From Flavobacterium sp. CYK-55 (lineage in GTDB: Bacteria > Bacteroidota > Bacteroidia > Flavobacteriales > Flavobacteriaceae), in contig NZ_JAHCDK010000004.1 in NCBI RefSeq assembly GCF_018413465.1, positions 1-64,000 on the forward strand: a stretch of DNA of 64,000 bases, read 5' to 3'. The first letter of the stretch is position 1. Each line of letters starts with the position of its first letter. This document shows positions 25,014 to 34,185 of the stretch, in pieces. The translations under genes and the position numbers were made by a program. Under the pieces are notes generated by a model. It saw nothing but the letters and a program-made list of their open reading frames with translations, was not told the origin of the DNA and did no database searches.

Positions 25014-25905
25014 TAAGGATGTTGAACAAATGCAACACCGACGGAAAAACAGCTTGCATTGATTCTGCAGCTCCGGCGGCTGAACCCGGCAAAGCCAGAA
25101 TTAACGTATCGCCTTTGAATCCGGCCACACTGCGTGAAAGCATGGCCAAAGGTGTGCGCTGTTGTCCGTAATGACGCATGGCTTCTTCAATGCCCGGAAT
25201 TCTTCGGTCGAGCAACGGGATAACCGCTTCGGGTGTTACATCTTTGTGCGACAATCCGGTGCCTCCGGTCAAAACGAGTAAATCTATTTTTTGCTCCGCG
25301 TATTGTTCAACTAAAGGTTGTATGGCCTGAACTTGGTCGGGAATAACTTGATAATCAGTTACCGAAACACCCATATTCGTGAGTTTTTCTGAAATAATTC
25401 GGCCCGAAAAATCTTCTTTTTTTCCGGCTGAAACGCTGTCTGAGCAAACCACCACAGCAGCTTTTAAATCAGGTTTTCTGTTTTTTAAAACATCTGACTT
25501 TCCGCCTTTTTTATGCAACAATTTAATCGAGTTAATCTCAACAGCCTTGTCAATCGGTTTGAGCATATCATAAAGCGTCAAGGCTACAATGGATGCGCCA
25601 TGCATGGCCTCAACCTCAACGCCGGTTTTATAAATAGTTTTAACGGTTACCTGAATTTGAATGGTTGTTTGTTGTAACTCATAAGCCACCGCGGTATATT
25701 CAATGGGCAGCGGATGACAATCCGGAATTGCCGACGAAGTGTTTTTGACGGCAAACAATCCGGCTGTGCGCGCCACTTCGAGCACATCGCCTTTGGGTAC
25801 TTTTTTCTCGCGAATGGCCTGCATGGTTTCGGGCGAACCTACTTGAACTATAGCTTGTGCAACGGCTTCTCTGAGCGTATTTATTTTGTGGGTAATATCA
25901 ACCAT
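24994..25905 (-). CDS. MoaC-MoaB fusion, cyclic pyranopterin phosphate synthase / molybdopterin adenylyltransferase
   Basis: 303 aa from the ATG at 25905, 1 bp past the moaE stop; a longer in-frame reading would lie inside moaE. Residues 1-140 are MoaC (KVPKGDVLEVARTAG, DCHPLPIEY, MHGASIVALTLYDMLKPID), which makes cyclic pyranopterin monophosphate with MoaA. Residues 147-303 are MoaB/Mog-like (VVVCSDSVSAG, LLVLTGGTGLSHKDVTPEA, LPGSAAGAAES), which adenylylates molybdopterin before metal insertion. The fusion joins an early and a late step of the pathway. It lies in a compact Moco cluster and appears complete. Confidence 0.9.
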   Translation of the reverse strand: MVDITHKINTLREAVAQAIVQVGSPETMQAIREKKVPKGDVLEVARTAGLFAVKNTSSAIPDCHPLPIEYTAVAYELQQTTIQIQVTVKTIYKTGVEVEAMHGASIVALTLYDMLKPIDKAVEINSIKLLHKKGGKSDVLKNRKPDLKAAVVVCSDSVSAGKKEDFSGRIISEKLTNMGVSVTDYQVIPDQVQAIQPLVEQYAEQKIDLLVLTGGTGLSHKDVTPEAVIPLLDRRIPGIEEAMRHYGQQRTPLAMLSRSVAGFKGDTLILALPGSAAGAAESMQAVFPSVLHLFNILNGGQHE

Positions 25906-25906
25906 C

Positions 25907-26353
25907 TTATATATTCTTTTTCCAGGTGTGGGTTCCGTCTTCAAAAATTTCTTTGCCAAAAATCGGCGCTTGGGCCTTGATGGCTTCAACCAAAAAAGAC
26001 AACGCATCCGCCGAGGCTTTTCGATGGCCTGACGAAACAAAAACAAACAGACAAATCTCGCCTGCGGCAACGGTTCCCAAACTGTGATAAATATGCATAC
26101 AAGTTAAGTCAAATTGGGCAAACGCTTGTTCGCGAATTTCAGACAAAATTTGTTCGGCCATGGGCTTGTAAGCCGTGTATTCAATAGCCAAAACGGTTTG
26201 TCCATCGATTACATCAGCGCGCACTTGCCCGAGAAAAATCTGATGCGCACCAATATTGGTTTTGCTCTGATGCTTGGCAATCGAGTCGGCAATAAAAGCG
26301 GGCGCAATAGCTCCGTCTACAAAAACCTTTTTGGGTGTGGATGATTGGGTCAT
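25907..26353 (-). CDS. moaE: Molybdopterin synthase catalytic subunit MoaE
   Basis: 148 aa. With the thiocarboxylated MoaD it adds the dithiolene sulfurs to precursor Z. Recognisable segments are GAHQIFLGQVRAD, IEYTAYKPMAEQ, HIYHSLGTVAAGEICLFVFVSSGHRKASADAL and KAQAPIFGKEIFEDGTHTWK, where the Lys residues of the KxPxFGKE-type motif belong to the active site. It sits between moeB and the MoaC-MoaB gene with 2-4 bp gaps, part of the same transcript. Confidence 0.95.
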   Translation of the reverse strand: MTQSSTPKKVFVDGAIAPAFIADSIAKHQSKTNIGAHQIFLGQVRADVIDGQTVLAIEYTAYKPMAEQILSEIREQAFAQFDLTCMHIYHSLGTVAAGEICLFVFVSSGHRKASADALSFLVEAIKAQAPIFGKEIFEDGTHTWKKNI

Positions 26354-26356
26354 AAA

Positions 26357-27415
26357 TTAGAATAGATGATGCAGTGCCTGCGTGCCGCCTACCAAGTGTC
26401 CGACATTGGTAAAGCCACGACTCATGAGGTATTCAGCAGCCAATCGGCTTTGATTTCCGAAAGGGCAAAATAAGATTATTTTTTGGTTTTTATCTAAAGA
26501 TTCAAGCCGAGCGGATAATTCGTTCAACGGCCAATGCAAAATAGCGCTTCCTGAAACCGCAGCTTCTTGATGGGCTTCGCGCAAATCAATCAAACAAAGA
26601 TCGGCTTGGTCGAGCAAACGCATAAAATGTCCCGGTTCGATGTTCTTGATTTCAGGCAAAGCTGCTCTGCGCAAAGCAAGACCGCGCAACAAACCTTTTT
26701 GAATTTGCAACGGATTTTTTTCAAAAGCCAGCGCTTCAAAACGCAAGGTCAACAAATCACACACGAGCAATTTTCCGGAATAAACCAAGCCAGCTTGCAA
26801 AATGATTTTGAGCACTTCATTGGCTTGCAAGGTTCCGAGCAATTGCGGCACCGAAACAAGGGTTCCGGACGTATCACAATTCATTTGTTCCTCAATTTGT
26901 TCGGGCTCGGCAAACAAACATCGATAGGTAGGGCCGGCCTGATAATTAAACACCGAAAGCTGTCCTTGCCAAGCGTGTACCGAGGCATAAACCATCGGAA
27001 CATGGAGCGCCAACGCCACATCATTGATCAAATAACGCGCGCGAATAGAATCAGTGCAATCCACCAAAACATCATAACCCAAAGCTTGGGTAAATGCATT
27101 GGCTTCTGAGAAATAATCGGTAAAAATCTCGGTTGAAATTTCCGGATTTTGATTTTTAATCCATCGCTGAGCCACGTCTACTTTTCTCTGACCACAATCT
27201 TCAGGCGTGTAGATAATTTGCCGATGCAGATTGCTCATCGAGATGACATCGCCATCAGCCAAACCCAAATGTCCGACTCCGGCAGCGGTTAATTGTTGTA
27301 AAACGGCCACGCCCAATCCGCCCGCGCCTATAACCAATACACGCGCCGAAGTCAATTTTTGCTGACCTTGAGCGCCTATTTCGGGCAAAGCGATTTGTCG
27401 ATGGTAGCGTTCCAT
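26357..27415 (-). CDS. moeB: MoeB/ThiF-type MoaD adenylyltransferase with rhodanese domain
   Basis: 352 aa from the ATG at 27415, chosen because MERYHRQIALPEIGAQGQQKL is the standard HesA/MoeB/ThiF start; upstream in-frame sequence lies in moaD. Residues 1-240 activate the MoaD C-terminus with ATP (RVLVIGAGGLGVAVLQQL nucleotide loop, SNLHRQI, DCTDSIRARYLIND). Residues 260-352 are a rhodanese domain with catalytic Cys in LFCPFGNQS, providing sulfur, as in eukaryotic MOCS3. The usual C-terminal CxxC zinc pair of MoeB is not evident. The gene starts 4 bp after the moaD stop. Confidence 0.88.
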   Translation of the reverse strand: MERYHRQIALPEIGAQGQQKLTSARVLVIGAGGLGVAVLQQLTAAGVGHLGLADGDVISMSNLHRQIIYTPEDCGQRKVDVAQRWIKNQNPEISTEIFTDYFSEANAFTQALGYDVLVDCTDSIRARYLINDVALALHVPMVYASVHAWQGQLSVFNYQAGPTYRCLFAEPEQIEEQMNCDTSGTLVSVPQLLGTLQANEVLKIILQAGLVYSGKLLVCDLLTLRFEALAFEKNPLQIQKGLLRGLALRRAALPEIKNIEPGHFMRLLDQADLCLIDLREAHQEAAVSGSAILHWPLNELSARLESLDKNQKIILFCPFGNQSRLAAEYLMSRGFTNVGHLVGGTQALHHLF

Positions 27416-27419
27416 ATAT

Positions 27420-27659
27420 TTATCCGCCGGCAAAAGGCGGCAACAAAGCAATTTCAGAAGTAGCATCAATCGGTGTGTTTTCAGAGGCCATTTTTTGGTT
27501 GACCGCCAGGTTAAAATACACCGAAGATAATGGAGGATATTTTTCGAACAAAGCAGCTTTAAGTTCGGCAACTGTGGCAATTGTAGCAAGCGTTAACGAT
27601 TCTTGCTGGCAACCAACCACTTCGGCTATCAATCCGAAATATTGAAGTTTAATCGTCAT
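27420..27659 (-). CDS. moaD: Molybdopterin synthase sulfur carrier subunit MoaD
   Basis: 79 aa, ubiquitin-like. The C-terminus is LLPPFAGG; the final Gly is adenylylated by MoeB and thiocarboxylated. The core MTIKLQYFGLIAEVVG and VNQKMASEN segments fit MoaD. It precedes moeB by 4 bp and follows the TauE-like gene by 1 bp, so it is inside the operon. Confidence 0.93.
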   Translation of the reverse strand: MTIKLQYFGLIAEVVGCQQESLTLATIATVAELKAALFEKYPPLSSVYFNLAVNQKMASENTPIDATSEIALLPPFAGG

Positions 27660-27660
27660 T

Positions 27661-28407
27661 TTAAACCGTATATAATTTAAAAACCGCTATGCCCAATACC
27701 AAAGCCAGCACATAACGCAAAGTTACGGTGTTGAATTTTCGGCTGCCGTAATAACCGCCCAAAATTCCACCAAAAGCCACTACCAGAGCGACCATCCAGG
27801 ATGTGGCCGGAAGCACATCGCCTTTTGAAATGAGTCCGAGCAAACCCGAGAGCGAATTAACCAAAATAAACAAGGCCGAAACCGCTGCGGTTTGCTTCAT
27901 TTGTGCCCAACCGAGCAACAGCAAAACCGGACTCAGTATGATGCCGCCGCCAATGCCAATCAGACCTGAAATAAATCCGATGAGGGCGCCAATGAGCAAT
28001 GCACTAGGCAAATGAACGGGCTTGATTTGCCCGGGAGATTTCCCCAGAAAACCTAGCAATCGCAATACAGCCACCATCAAAACCGAACCTAAAATGATTT
28101 TATACACCTGCGCCTCAACGGTGAGTAATCCGCCCAAAAAAGAGCATGGAATAGAAGTAATCGCAAACGGCCAAAACAAAGGCCATTCAAATTTTTTCTC
28201 TCGATAATAAAAGTAAAATGAAATACCCGAAACCAGAATATTGAGCACAAGCGCGGTGGGTTTCATGAGCGATATCGGAAAGGCAAACAAACTCATCAAA
28301 GCCAAATAACCGCTGGCTCCGCCGTGCCCAACACTCGCGTACAAAAAAGCCACTACCGGCAAAAGCATGAGTAATAAGGGCGATTGAAACAAGTCAAAAA
28401 CTGGCAT
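27661..28407 (-). CDS. TauE/SafE-family sulfite or organosulfonate exporter
   Basis: 248 aa from the ATG at 28407 (an upstream in-frame TTG at 28443 is less likely). Seven or eight membrane helices, with the family repeat motif YASVGHGGASGYLALMSLF near the N-terminus and GFISGLIGIGGGIILSPVLLLLG in the middle. TauE/SafE proteins export sulfite, sulfoacetate or similar anions. Its place between moeA and moaD inside a cofactor cluster that handles sulfur suggests removal of sulfite or another sulfur product, but molybdate or another anion cannot be excluded. It is tightly spaced with both neighbours. Confidence 0.85.
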   Translation of the reverse strand: MPVFDLFQSPLLLMLLPVVAFLYASVGHGGASGYLALMSLFAFPISLMKPTALVLNILVSGISFYFYYREKKFEWPLFWPFAITSIPCSFLGGLLTVEAQVYKIILGSVLMVAVLRLLGFLGKSPGQIKPVHLPSALLIGALIGFISGLIGIGGGIILSPVLLLLGWAQMKQTAAVSALFILVNSLSGLLGLISKGDVLPATSWMVALVVAFGGILGGYYGSRKFNTVTLRYVLALVLGIAVFKLYTV

Positions 28408-28443
28408 GGTTTGAAAATTTACAACCCACAAATATAACGACAA

Positions 28444-29622
28444 TTAACCTTGTGGCAGCGTGTAAAGCGCAACTTTATCACCCGATTGCAAAGCATATTT
28501 TCCGGCTGCAACATAAGCCAACCCATGAGCCTGAACAAATGAATCCAACATAGCCGAATCTTGATGCGGCAAAATATGTACTTGTTCGCCAATAATGCGC
28601 GCTTTTAAAAATTGATCGCGCATATTATTCACCTCATAATCATGGGCCAAAGGCAGATAAAATTCGGATTTAAAGCTTGTTGAAAAACCGGAAACTTGCT
28701 GTAAAGCGGGCAAGACATATAAATAAAAACACGTTAAACTCGCCGCTGGATTTCCGGGTAAAGCCCAAACCAGTTGATGATTTTTACGCCCAAACCACAG
28801 AGGTTTTCCGGGTTTTTGATTGACTTTATAGAATAGATTTTCGACCTTCAATTGTGCTAATGCTTTCCCGACAAAATCGTAATCACCTACAGAAATACCG
28901 CCCGAAATAAGCACGAAATCATTTTCACCGAGCGCTTTTTGCAAGGTTTGCTCTGTAGCTTGTAAATCGTCGAGGGTTTGATAATGTTTGATTTGTATAA
29001 AATGGGCTTGGCGCAAAGCCGATTCGAGCATTACCGCATTGCTGTTGTACACTTTTCCGGGCGTTAAAGGTTCGTCGGGCGCAAGCAATTCATTGCCGTT
29101 GACAACGATTCCAATGCTGGGCTTTTTAAAAACTGAAATTTCAGCGATGCCCAATCCGGCCAAAAAACCGATGGCAGCGGCGCTCAGAAAAGTGCCTTGA
29201 GCCAAAGCCAAATCGCCTTGTTTGATTTGTGCTCCGGCGACGCGAATGTTGGTTCCGGCAACTGTAGTTTGAGATAAAATCAACTCATTTTGCTGCACTT
29301 GAACTTGCTCGATTTGAATCACTGCTTGCGCTGAACTCGGAACCGAAGCTCCGGTAAATATTTTGACTGCTTGACCGGGTTTTATGTTGATGAGCGTTGC
29401 ATCGCCTGCTTTGATTTCGCCGATGATTTCATAGGCCAATGAATCGTGCAAAGCCAAAGCAAAACCGTCCATGGTAGCTTGGTCAAAAGGCGGAAGTGAA
29501 ATCGGTGCGAATATATCTTGGCCCAAAACATGTTGCAAAGATGCCGGCAAAGATTGTTGCGTCACCACCGGATGAGGCAATGCATTTTGTACTAAATCAA
29601 AAGCTTCGGTCACAGAAATCAT
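28444..29622 (-). CDS. moeA: Molybdopterin molybdenumtransferase MoeA
   Basis: 392 aa. It inserts molybdenum into adenylylated molybdopterin made by the MoaB/Mog activity. Family landmarks: SLPPFDQATMDGFAL, KIFTGASVPSSAQAVIQIE, SGGISVGDYDFVGKAL and ALPGNPAASLTCFYLYVLP. The start overlaps the XdhC-family gene by 4 bp (ATGA), indicating translational coupling. It is close to the XDH genes, which need the product. Confidence 0.94.
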   Translation of the reverse strand: MISVTEAFDLVQNALPHPVVTQQSLPASLQHVLGQDIFAPISLPPFDQATMDGFALALHDSLAYEIIGEIKAGDATLINIKPGQAVKIFTGASVPSSAQAVIQIEQVQVQQNELILSQTTVAGTNIRVAGAQIKQGDLALAQGTFLSAAAIGFLAGLGIAEISVFKKPSIGIVVNGNELLAPDEPLTPGKVYNSNAVMLESALRQAHFIQIKHYQTLDDLQATEQTLQKALGENDFVLISGGISVGDYDFVGKALAQLKVENLFYKVNQKPGKPLWFGRKNHQLVWALPGNPAASLTCFYLYVLPALQQVSGFSTSFKSEFYLPLAHDYEVNNMRDQFLKARIIGEQVHILPHQDSAMLDSFVQAHGLAYVAAGKYALQSGDKVALYTLPQG

Positions 29623-30530
29623 AAGCTCGGTTTGTTTTTTACTGCAATGAGTTCGGCCGCCACGCTGATGGCAATTTCCGGCGCAGTTTCACTTTTGATA
29701 TCCACACCAATCGGAGCGCGCAATTGAACCCATTGCTGATGGGTAAAACCTTCAGCTAACAAATCGTTTTTTAAAGTTTCGATCTTTTCGCGGCTGCCCA
29801 TCATTCCTAAATATTGGTAAGAACGACCTAGCAATCTGCGAATAATGACGCCATCGGTTCGATAACCAAACGACATAATCACCACATAAACGGCATCACC
29901 TTCGGGAATATATTGCTCGATGTGTTCAAATTCAACCGTGGCTTTGTGGTGTGCAAACGCATTGGCTTGCATGGTATTGAGGTTTTCGCGGTGGTCTAAA
30001 ATATGAATTTCAAAATCGAGTCGCGATAACACTTCGCTCAAAGCCAAACCTACGTGACCACCACCAATGATATATACTTGTGCTTGTTTCTGTAGTTTTT
30101 CTGAATACAACCACAAAGCTGATGCAGGTTTTTGGAGTGAAATGCCTTCTGAGCTAAAATACAAAGTGGAATTTGCCTCCATAACGAGTCTTTCAAAAAG
30201 TGATTTGTACGCTGATGGTATATCAAAAAAAGCAATGGTTTGCCTTCCGGAACAAATCATACCTGACTGATTCTGGGCAACAGATTTATCGTGGATTTGT
30301 AGTTTGATAAAAGGCGTAAAAGCTTCACCCAAAAGCAAACTCCGCGCATATTCAACCAGTTTGTGTTCCATGATGCCACCGCCGATGGTACCCAAAAGAG
30401 CCTCGGCAGTCACCACCATTTTAAAACCTTTTCTGCCCGGACTGCTGCCTTCATGATCGGTTACTACCATCAGCACACAGCGTTTTTTTTGCTGTAGCAA
30501 ATGATGAACAGTAGTAATCAAAGAAGCCAT
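29619..30530 (-). CDS. xdhC: XdhC-family xanthine dehydrogenase maturation protein
   Basis: 303 aa. N-terminal CoxI/XdhC domain (CVLMVVTDHEGSSPGRKGFKMVV, GTIGGGIMEHKLVEYA) and a C-terminal Rossmann domain (VYIIGGGHVGLALSEVL). XdhC binds the cofactor, aids its sulfuration (sulfido ligand) and loads it into XdhB. The conserved TVEF-EHIEQYIPEGDAVYVVIMSFGYRTD region is clear. Gene position directly after xdhB and overlapping moeA couples maturation to cofactor supply. Confidence 0.92.
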   Translation of the reverse strand: MASLITTVHHLLQQKKRCVLMVVTDHEGSSPGRKGFKMVVTAEALLGTIGGGIMEHKLVEYARSLLLGEAFTPFIKLQIHDKSVAQNQSGMICSGRQTIAFFDIPSAYKSLFERLVMEANSTLYFSSEGISLQKPASALWLYSEKLQKQAQVYIIGGGHVGLALSEVLSRLDFEIHILDHRENLNTMQANAFAHHKATVEFEHIEQYIPEGDAVYVVIMSFGYRTDGVIIRRLLGRSYQYLGMMGSREKIETLKNDLLAEGFTHQQWVQLRAPIGVDIKSETAPEIAISVAAELIAVKNKPSL

Positions 30531-30540
30531 AAACAGCGGT

Positions 30541-32781
30541 TTATCGATACAAATCAGTTAAGATTTTCTCGGGTGTGTAGGGCGCGTCCACCGCTAAATC
30601 AGCCTTTGGATTAAACGCACGCACAGCATCGCGCAACGCAAAATAAGCGCCGATTCCGTACATGAGTGGTGGCTCTCCCACGGCTTTTGATTTTTTAATC
30701 GCGAGCTCGTGGCCTTCGGTTTCTAAATGCGCCACCTCAATATGTTTGGGCACCGAGTAAATATCCGGAACTTTATAGGTGGACAAGGCGTTGGACAAGA
30801 GTCGGCCTTCTTTGTTGTATACGATTTCCTCGAGTGTCATCCAGCCAATTCCTTGCACCAATCCACCTTCGATTTGTCCGTTGTCAATATCGTGATTCAT
30901 GCTTTTTCCGAAATCATGCACCAATTGCACCGAATCAAATTCATAGGTTCCGCGCAAGCAATCAACGGTTACCTCAAAAAGAGCCGTTCCGTAAACGTGA
31001 TACGCAAACGGATGTCCTTTTTCTTTGGTTTTGTCGTAATGAATGGTAGGCGTGGCATAATGTGCGTTTTCAGTCAAGGCCACCCGTTGGGTAAACGCTT
31101 TGAGCACGAGGTCTTTCCAGGTCATACCCGTGGCTTTTCCGTCGGCCATGACTTGTTGTGATGCCAATACAATTTCACCATTAAAATCTTGGCTAGCCAC
31201 CGCTTTGAGTCTTTGGGCAAGTGCGTTGCAAGCGAGCTCCAAAGCTTTTCCGTTTAAGTCAGCTCCGGCACTGGCAGCAGTAGGCGAAGTATTGGCCACA
31301 CGCAACGTATTGGTTGATTCTATGCGAATCAGTGAGGGCGCAATGCCAAAAATTTCAGCGGCAATCTGCACCATTTTGGTGTTGACGCCCTGCCCCATTT
31401 CAACCGCGCCCGTACTGATGACCACACTGCTGTCGTGGTAAATATGCACCAAAGCACGCGCGTGGTTCATCATGGTATTGGTAAATGAAATCCCGAAACA
31501 AATCGGTTGTACCGCCATGCCTTTTTTGTAGCGATGGTTGTTCTGATTGAACGCGTCAATGCGCTGTTTTTGCTGCTGATAATCGTACTTTTTCATACAC
31601 GTTTCCCAGGCTTGATGCGCTTGGGTTTGCGTGAGTATTTGTCCGTATGAAAGCTCGTCACCGTCTTGAACTAAATTTCTTTGTTGAATTTCGGCCGGAC
31701 GCACGCCGAGCGTTTCTGCTGCTTTGACAATGGCTGCTTCAATGACGAATTTTCCTTGCGGACCGCCAAAACCTCTAAAGGCTGTATTGGGCGGCAAATT
31801 GGTTTTACAACTATAAGCTGTAGCCAAAACGTTCGGAATGTAATAAGCATTGGTGGAGTGAAAAAGCGTGCGTTCCATAACCGCCGGAGATAAATCGGCG
31901 GCCGCGCCTGCATTCTGATAATGCGTTACTTGATAAGCAAGAATTTTTAAATCTTTACTCAGACCTATTTTAAAATCGGCTGAATACGGATGGCGTTTGC
32001 CGGTCATGCGCATATCATCCATCCGGTGCAAAGACATCTTGACCGGACGATTTAAAATTTGCGCTGCCATAGCCACCATCACGGCCCATGGTGTTGCTTG
32101 ATCTTCTTTTCCGCCAAAACCACCGCCGAGTCGAACGGTGTCAATTTCAACTTTGTGCATCGGAATGCCCAATACCTGAGCCACCATGCGTTGAACAGCC
32201 GTCGGGCCTTGCGTAGAAGACGAAATCACAATGCTGCCTTCTTCTTTCGGACGCGCATACGCACCTTGGGTTTCAATGTATAAATGTTCTTGACCGTTGA
32301 CATCACTTCGGCCTTCGATAATATGGTCACACTGCGCCCATGCTTGAGCAGTATCGCCCAAACGAAAAGTACGCGGTGGAATAATAAGTTTATTTTTGGC
32401 TTGTGCCTCACGCGGATCGGTGATTACTTCAAGCAATTCATATTCAACTTGAATGAGCTTGGCCGCCCTACGACAGTGATATTCTGTATCGCCGACTATG
32501 ATAGCGATGACTTGTCCTCGAAAATGTACTTCGCCTTCGGCCAAGAGTGGCTCATCGGGAATAATACCGCCAATTTGGTTGAGTCCGGGCACATCTTTAG
32601 CCGTGAGAATAGCTGTGATTCCTGTTGCTTTTTTTGCCGCAGACAAATCAAGCGATTTAATTTTGGCATGCGCCACGGTAGCATCAAACGGAAGCGCGTG
32701 TAAGGTTCCGTATTGCTCGCGCAAATCGTCGAGGTAAATGGATTTTCCTTGAACGTGGTTGTGGGCGTCTATATTAATCAT
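30541..32781 (-). CDS. xdhB: Xanthine dehydrogenase, molybdenum-binding subunit
   Basis: 746 aa. It oxidises hypoxanthine and xanthine to urate at a Mo site. Mo-pterin contacts are visible in RLGGGFGGKEDQ, AFRGFGGPQGKFVIE, TGAVEMGQGVNTKMVQ and the catalytic base Glu in KAVGEPPLMYGIG near residue 704. The N-terminal a/b-hammerhead (HVQGKSIYLDD) is normal. Start overlaps the end of the FAD/2Fe-2S subunit gene by 4 bp. Together with the 467-aa subunit it forms the two-subunit bacterial enzyme. Full length, no missing key residue seen. Confidence 0.94.
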   Translation of the reverse strand: MINIDAHNHVQGKSIYLDDLREQYGTLHALPFDATVAHAKIKSLDLSAAKKATGITAILTAKDVPGLNQIGGIIPDEPLLAEGEVHFRGQVIAIIVGDTEYHCRRAAKLIQVEYELLEVITDPREAQAKNKLIIPPRTFRLGDTAQAWAQCDHIIEGRSDVNGQEHLYIETQGAYARPKEEGSIVISSSTQGPTAVQRMVAQVLGIPMHKVEIDTVRLGGGFGGKEDQATPWAVMVAMAAQILNRPVKMSLHRMDDMRMTGKRHPYSADFKIGLSKDLKILAYQVTHYQNAGAAADLSPAVMERTLFHSTNAYYIPNVLATAYSCKTNLPPNTAFRGFGGPQGKFVIEAAIVKAAETLGVRPAEIQQRNLVQDGDELSYGQILTQTQAHQAWETCMKKYDYQQQKQRIDAFNQNNHRYKKGMAVQPICFGISFTNTMMNHARALVHIYHDSSVVISTGAVEMGQGVNTKMVQIAAEIFGIAPSLIRIESTNTLRVANTSPTAASAGADLNGKALELACNALAQRLKAVASQDFNGEIVLASQQVMADGKATGMTWKDLVLKAFTQRVALTENAHYATPTIHYDKTKEKGHPFAYHVYGTALFEVTVDCLRGTYEFDSVQLVHDFGKSMNHDIDNGQIEGGLVQGIGWMTLEEIVYNKEGRLLSNALSTYKVPDIYSVPKHIEVAHLETEGHELAIKKSKAVGEPPLMYGIGAYFALRDAVRAFNPKADLAVDAPYTPEKILTDLYR

Positions 32782-34181
32782 ATCAACTCTTGCATGGTTA
32801 AGGAATCTGAGAACAACGATAAAAAATGTCCGAAAAACAACTGTCGGGCGAGTAAGCGCTTGTAGTCTTGTGTGCCGCGCGCATCGCTTATGGGCGAGAG
32901 TTCGGTTTGCAAAATGGCTTCGGCAGCACGGATGGTTTGAACACTGAGTTTTTTTCCGATGAGATAATCAGCCGTAGCCGACAAATACAAAGGAGTTGGC
33001 CCTACGCCACCCATCGATATATGCGCCTCGGTGATTTGGTCAGCGCTCATTTGCAGACTGATGGCTGTATTAACGCTGGCAATGTCGAGGTATTGTCGTT
33101 TGCAAACTTTGTCAAAATAAAACAATCGTTGCGCCGGAAGTTCAAAAGTCATTTGACTGATGATTTCTGAAGGCGCTTTGTCAAGGGTTTTATAGCCGAG
33201 ATAAAACGAGCGCAAAGGCAAGTTTCGGCAGGTTTGGGTTTGCGTATCGAGCAAAGTAATTTGGGCGTTGAGTGCCAATAAAATAGCGGTAAAATCGCCG
33301 ATGGGTGAAGCATTGGCTAAGTTTCCGGCGATGGTTCCGATGTTGCGAATGGGCGTGGATGAAATCAGTTTTAAAAAACGATGCCACTGCGGAATACGCT
33401 CAAGCAAAAACGGATGTTCCATGAGTTGCGTTACCGTGACCGAACCGCCTAAAGTTACTTGATCACCATTTACTTTGATTTGGTTGAGCTCAGGATGATG
33501 GAACAAATAATCGAGTTCAAGCCCGTGGAGCTCATCGTGTTTTTGTACGTATAAATCGGTTCCGCCGCCAACGGGAAGTTGACCCGAATTGGCCGGAACA
33601 TCTGCTGAAATCAAAGCCAATCGCTCGGGAATTTCTAAGAAATAATCGGGAATAAATTTATTTTCTACCAACCAAGACAAAGGCTGTTGCGCATCTTTGT
33701 GTTGCAACTCTTGGGCGACCACTGCGGCGGCACGCTCAATGGATTTGTATCCGGTGCAGCGACAAATATTGCCGTCAATGGCGCTGATGACTTCTTCAGC
33801 CGTGGGCGATTCACACGTTAAAGCATAACCGCTGAGTGAATTGACAAAGCCCGGCGTGCAGAATCCGCACTGAGTTCCGGAGCATTGCACCATGGCTTGT
33901 TGGACTTTGTTGAGCCCTTCGGCTAAGTTGACGCCTTCAACCGTGACCACGTGTTTGCCGTGAATGTTGGCCAGCGGTGTCAAACAAGAAGTGGCGCTCA
34001 TATAACGAACCGAATCTGCTGCTTTGGAGCCGATGAGCACCGTACACGCGCCACAATCACCTTCGCGACAACCGATTTTGGTTCCGCGCAGGTTTTGTTC
34101 ATAGCGGATAAAATCAAGCAAAGTGGTGGCCGGATGTACTTCGGTCTGGATGAGTTCTTGGTTGAGTAAGAATTGAATCAT
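32778..34181 (-). CDS. xdhA: Xanthine dehydrogenase, FAD and iron-sulfur subunit
   Basis: 467 aa. The first [2Fe-2S] cluster is plant-ferredoxin type (Cys38, Cys43, Cys46, Cys66 in GCREGDCGAC...SC); the second uses Cys105, Cys108, Cys140, Cys142 (CGFC ... CRC). Residues about 190-360 bind FAD (PVGGGTDLYVQ, TPIRNIGTIAGNLANASPIGD). It carries electrons from the Mo site to FAD and on to NAD+ or another acceptor. Four-bp overlap with the large subunit and 4 bp downstream of guaD. Confidence 0.94.
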   Translation of the reverse strand: MIQFLLNQELIQTEVHPATTLLDFIRYEQNLRGTKIGCREGDCGACTVLIGSKAADSVRYMSATSCLTPLANIHGKHVVTVEGVNLAEGLNKVQQAMVQCSGTQCGFCTPGFVNSLSGYALTCESPTAEEVISAIDGNICRCTGYKSIERAAAVVAQELQHKDAQQPLSWLVENKFIPDYFLEIPERLALISADVPANSGQLPVGGGTDLYVQKHDELHGLELDYLFHHPELNQIKVNGDQVTLGGSVTVTQLMEHPFLLERIPQWHRFLKLISSTPIRNIGTIAGNLANASPIGDFTAILLALNAQITLLDTQTQTCRNLPLRSFYLGYKTLDKAPSEIISQMTFELPAQRLFYFDKVCKRQYLDIASVNTAISLQMSADQITEAHISMGGVGPTPLYLSATADYLIGKKLSVQTIRAAEAILQTELSPISDARGTQDYKRLLARQLFFGHFLSLFSDSLTMQELI

Positions 34182-34185
34182 ACTT

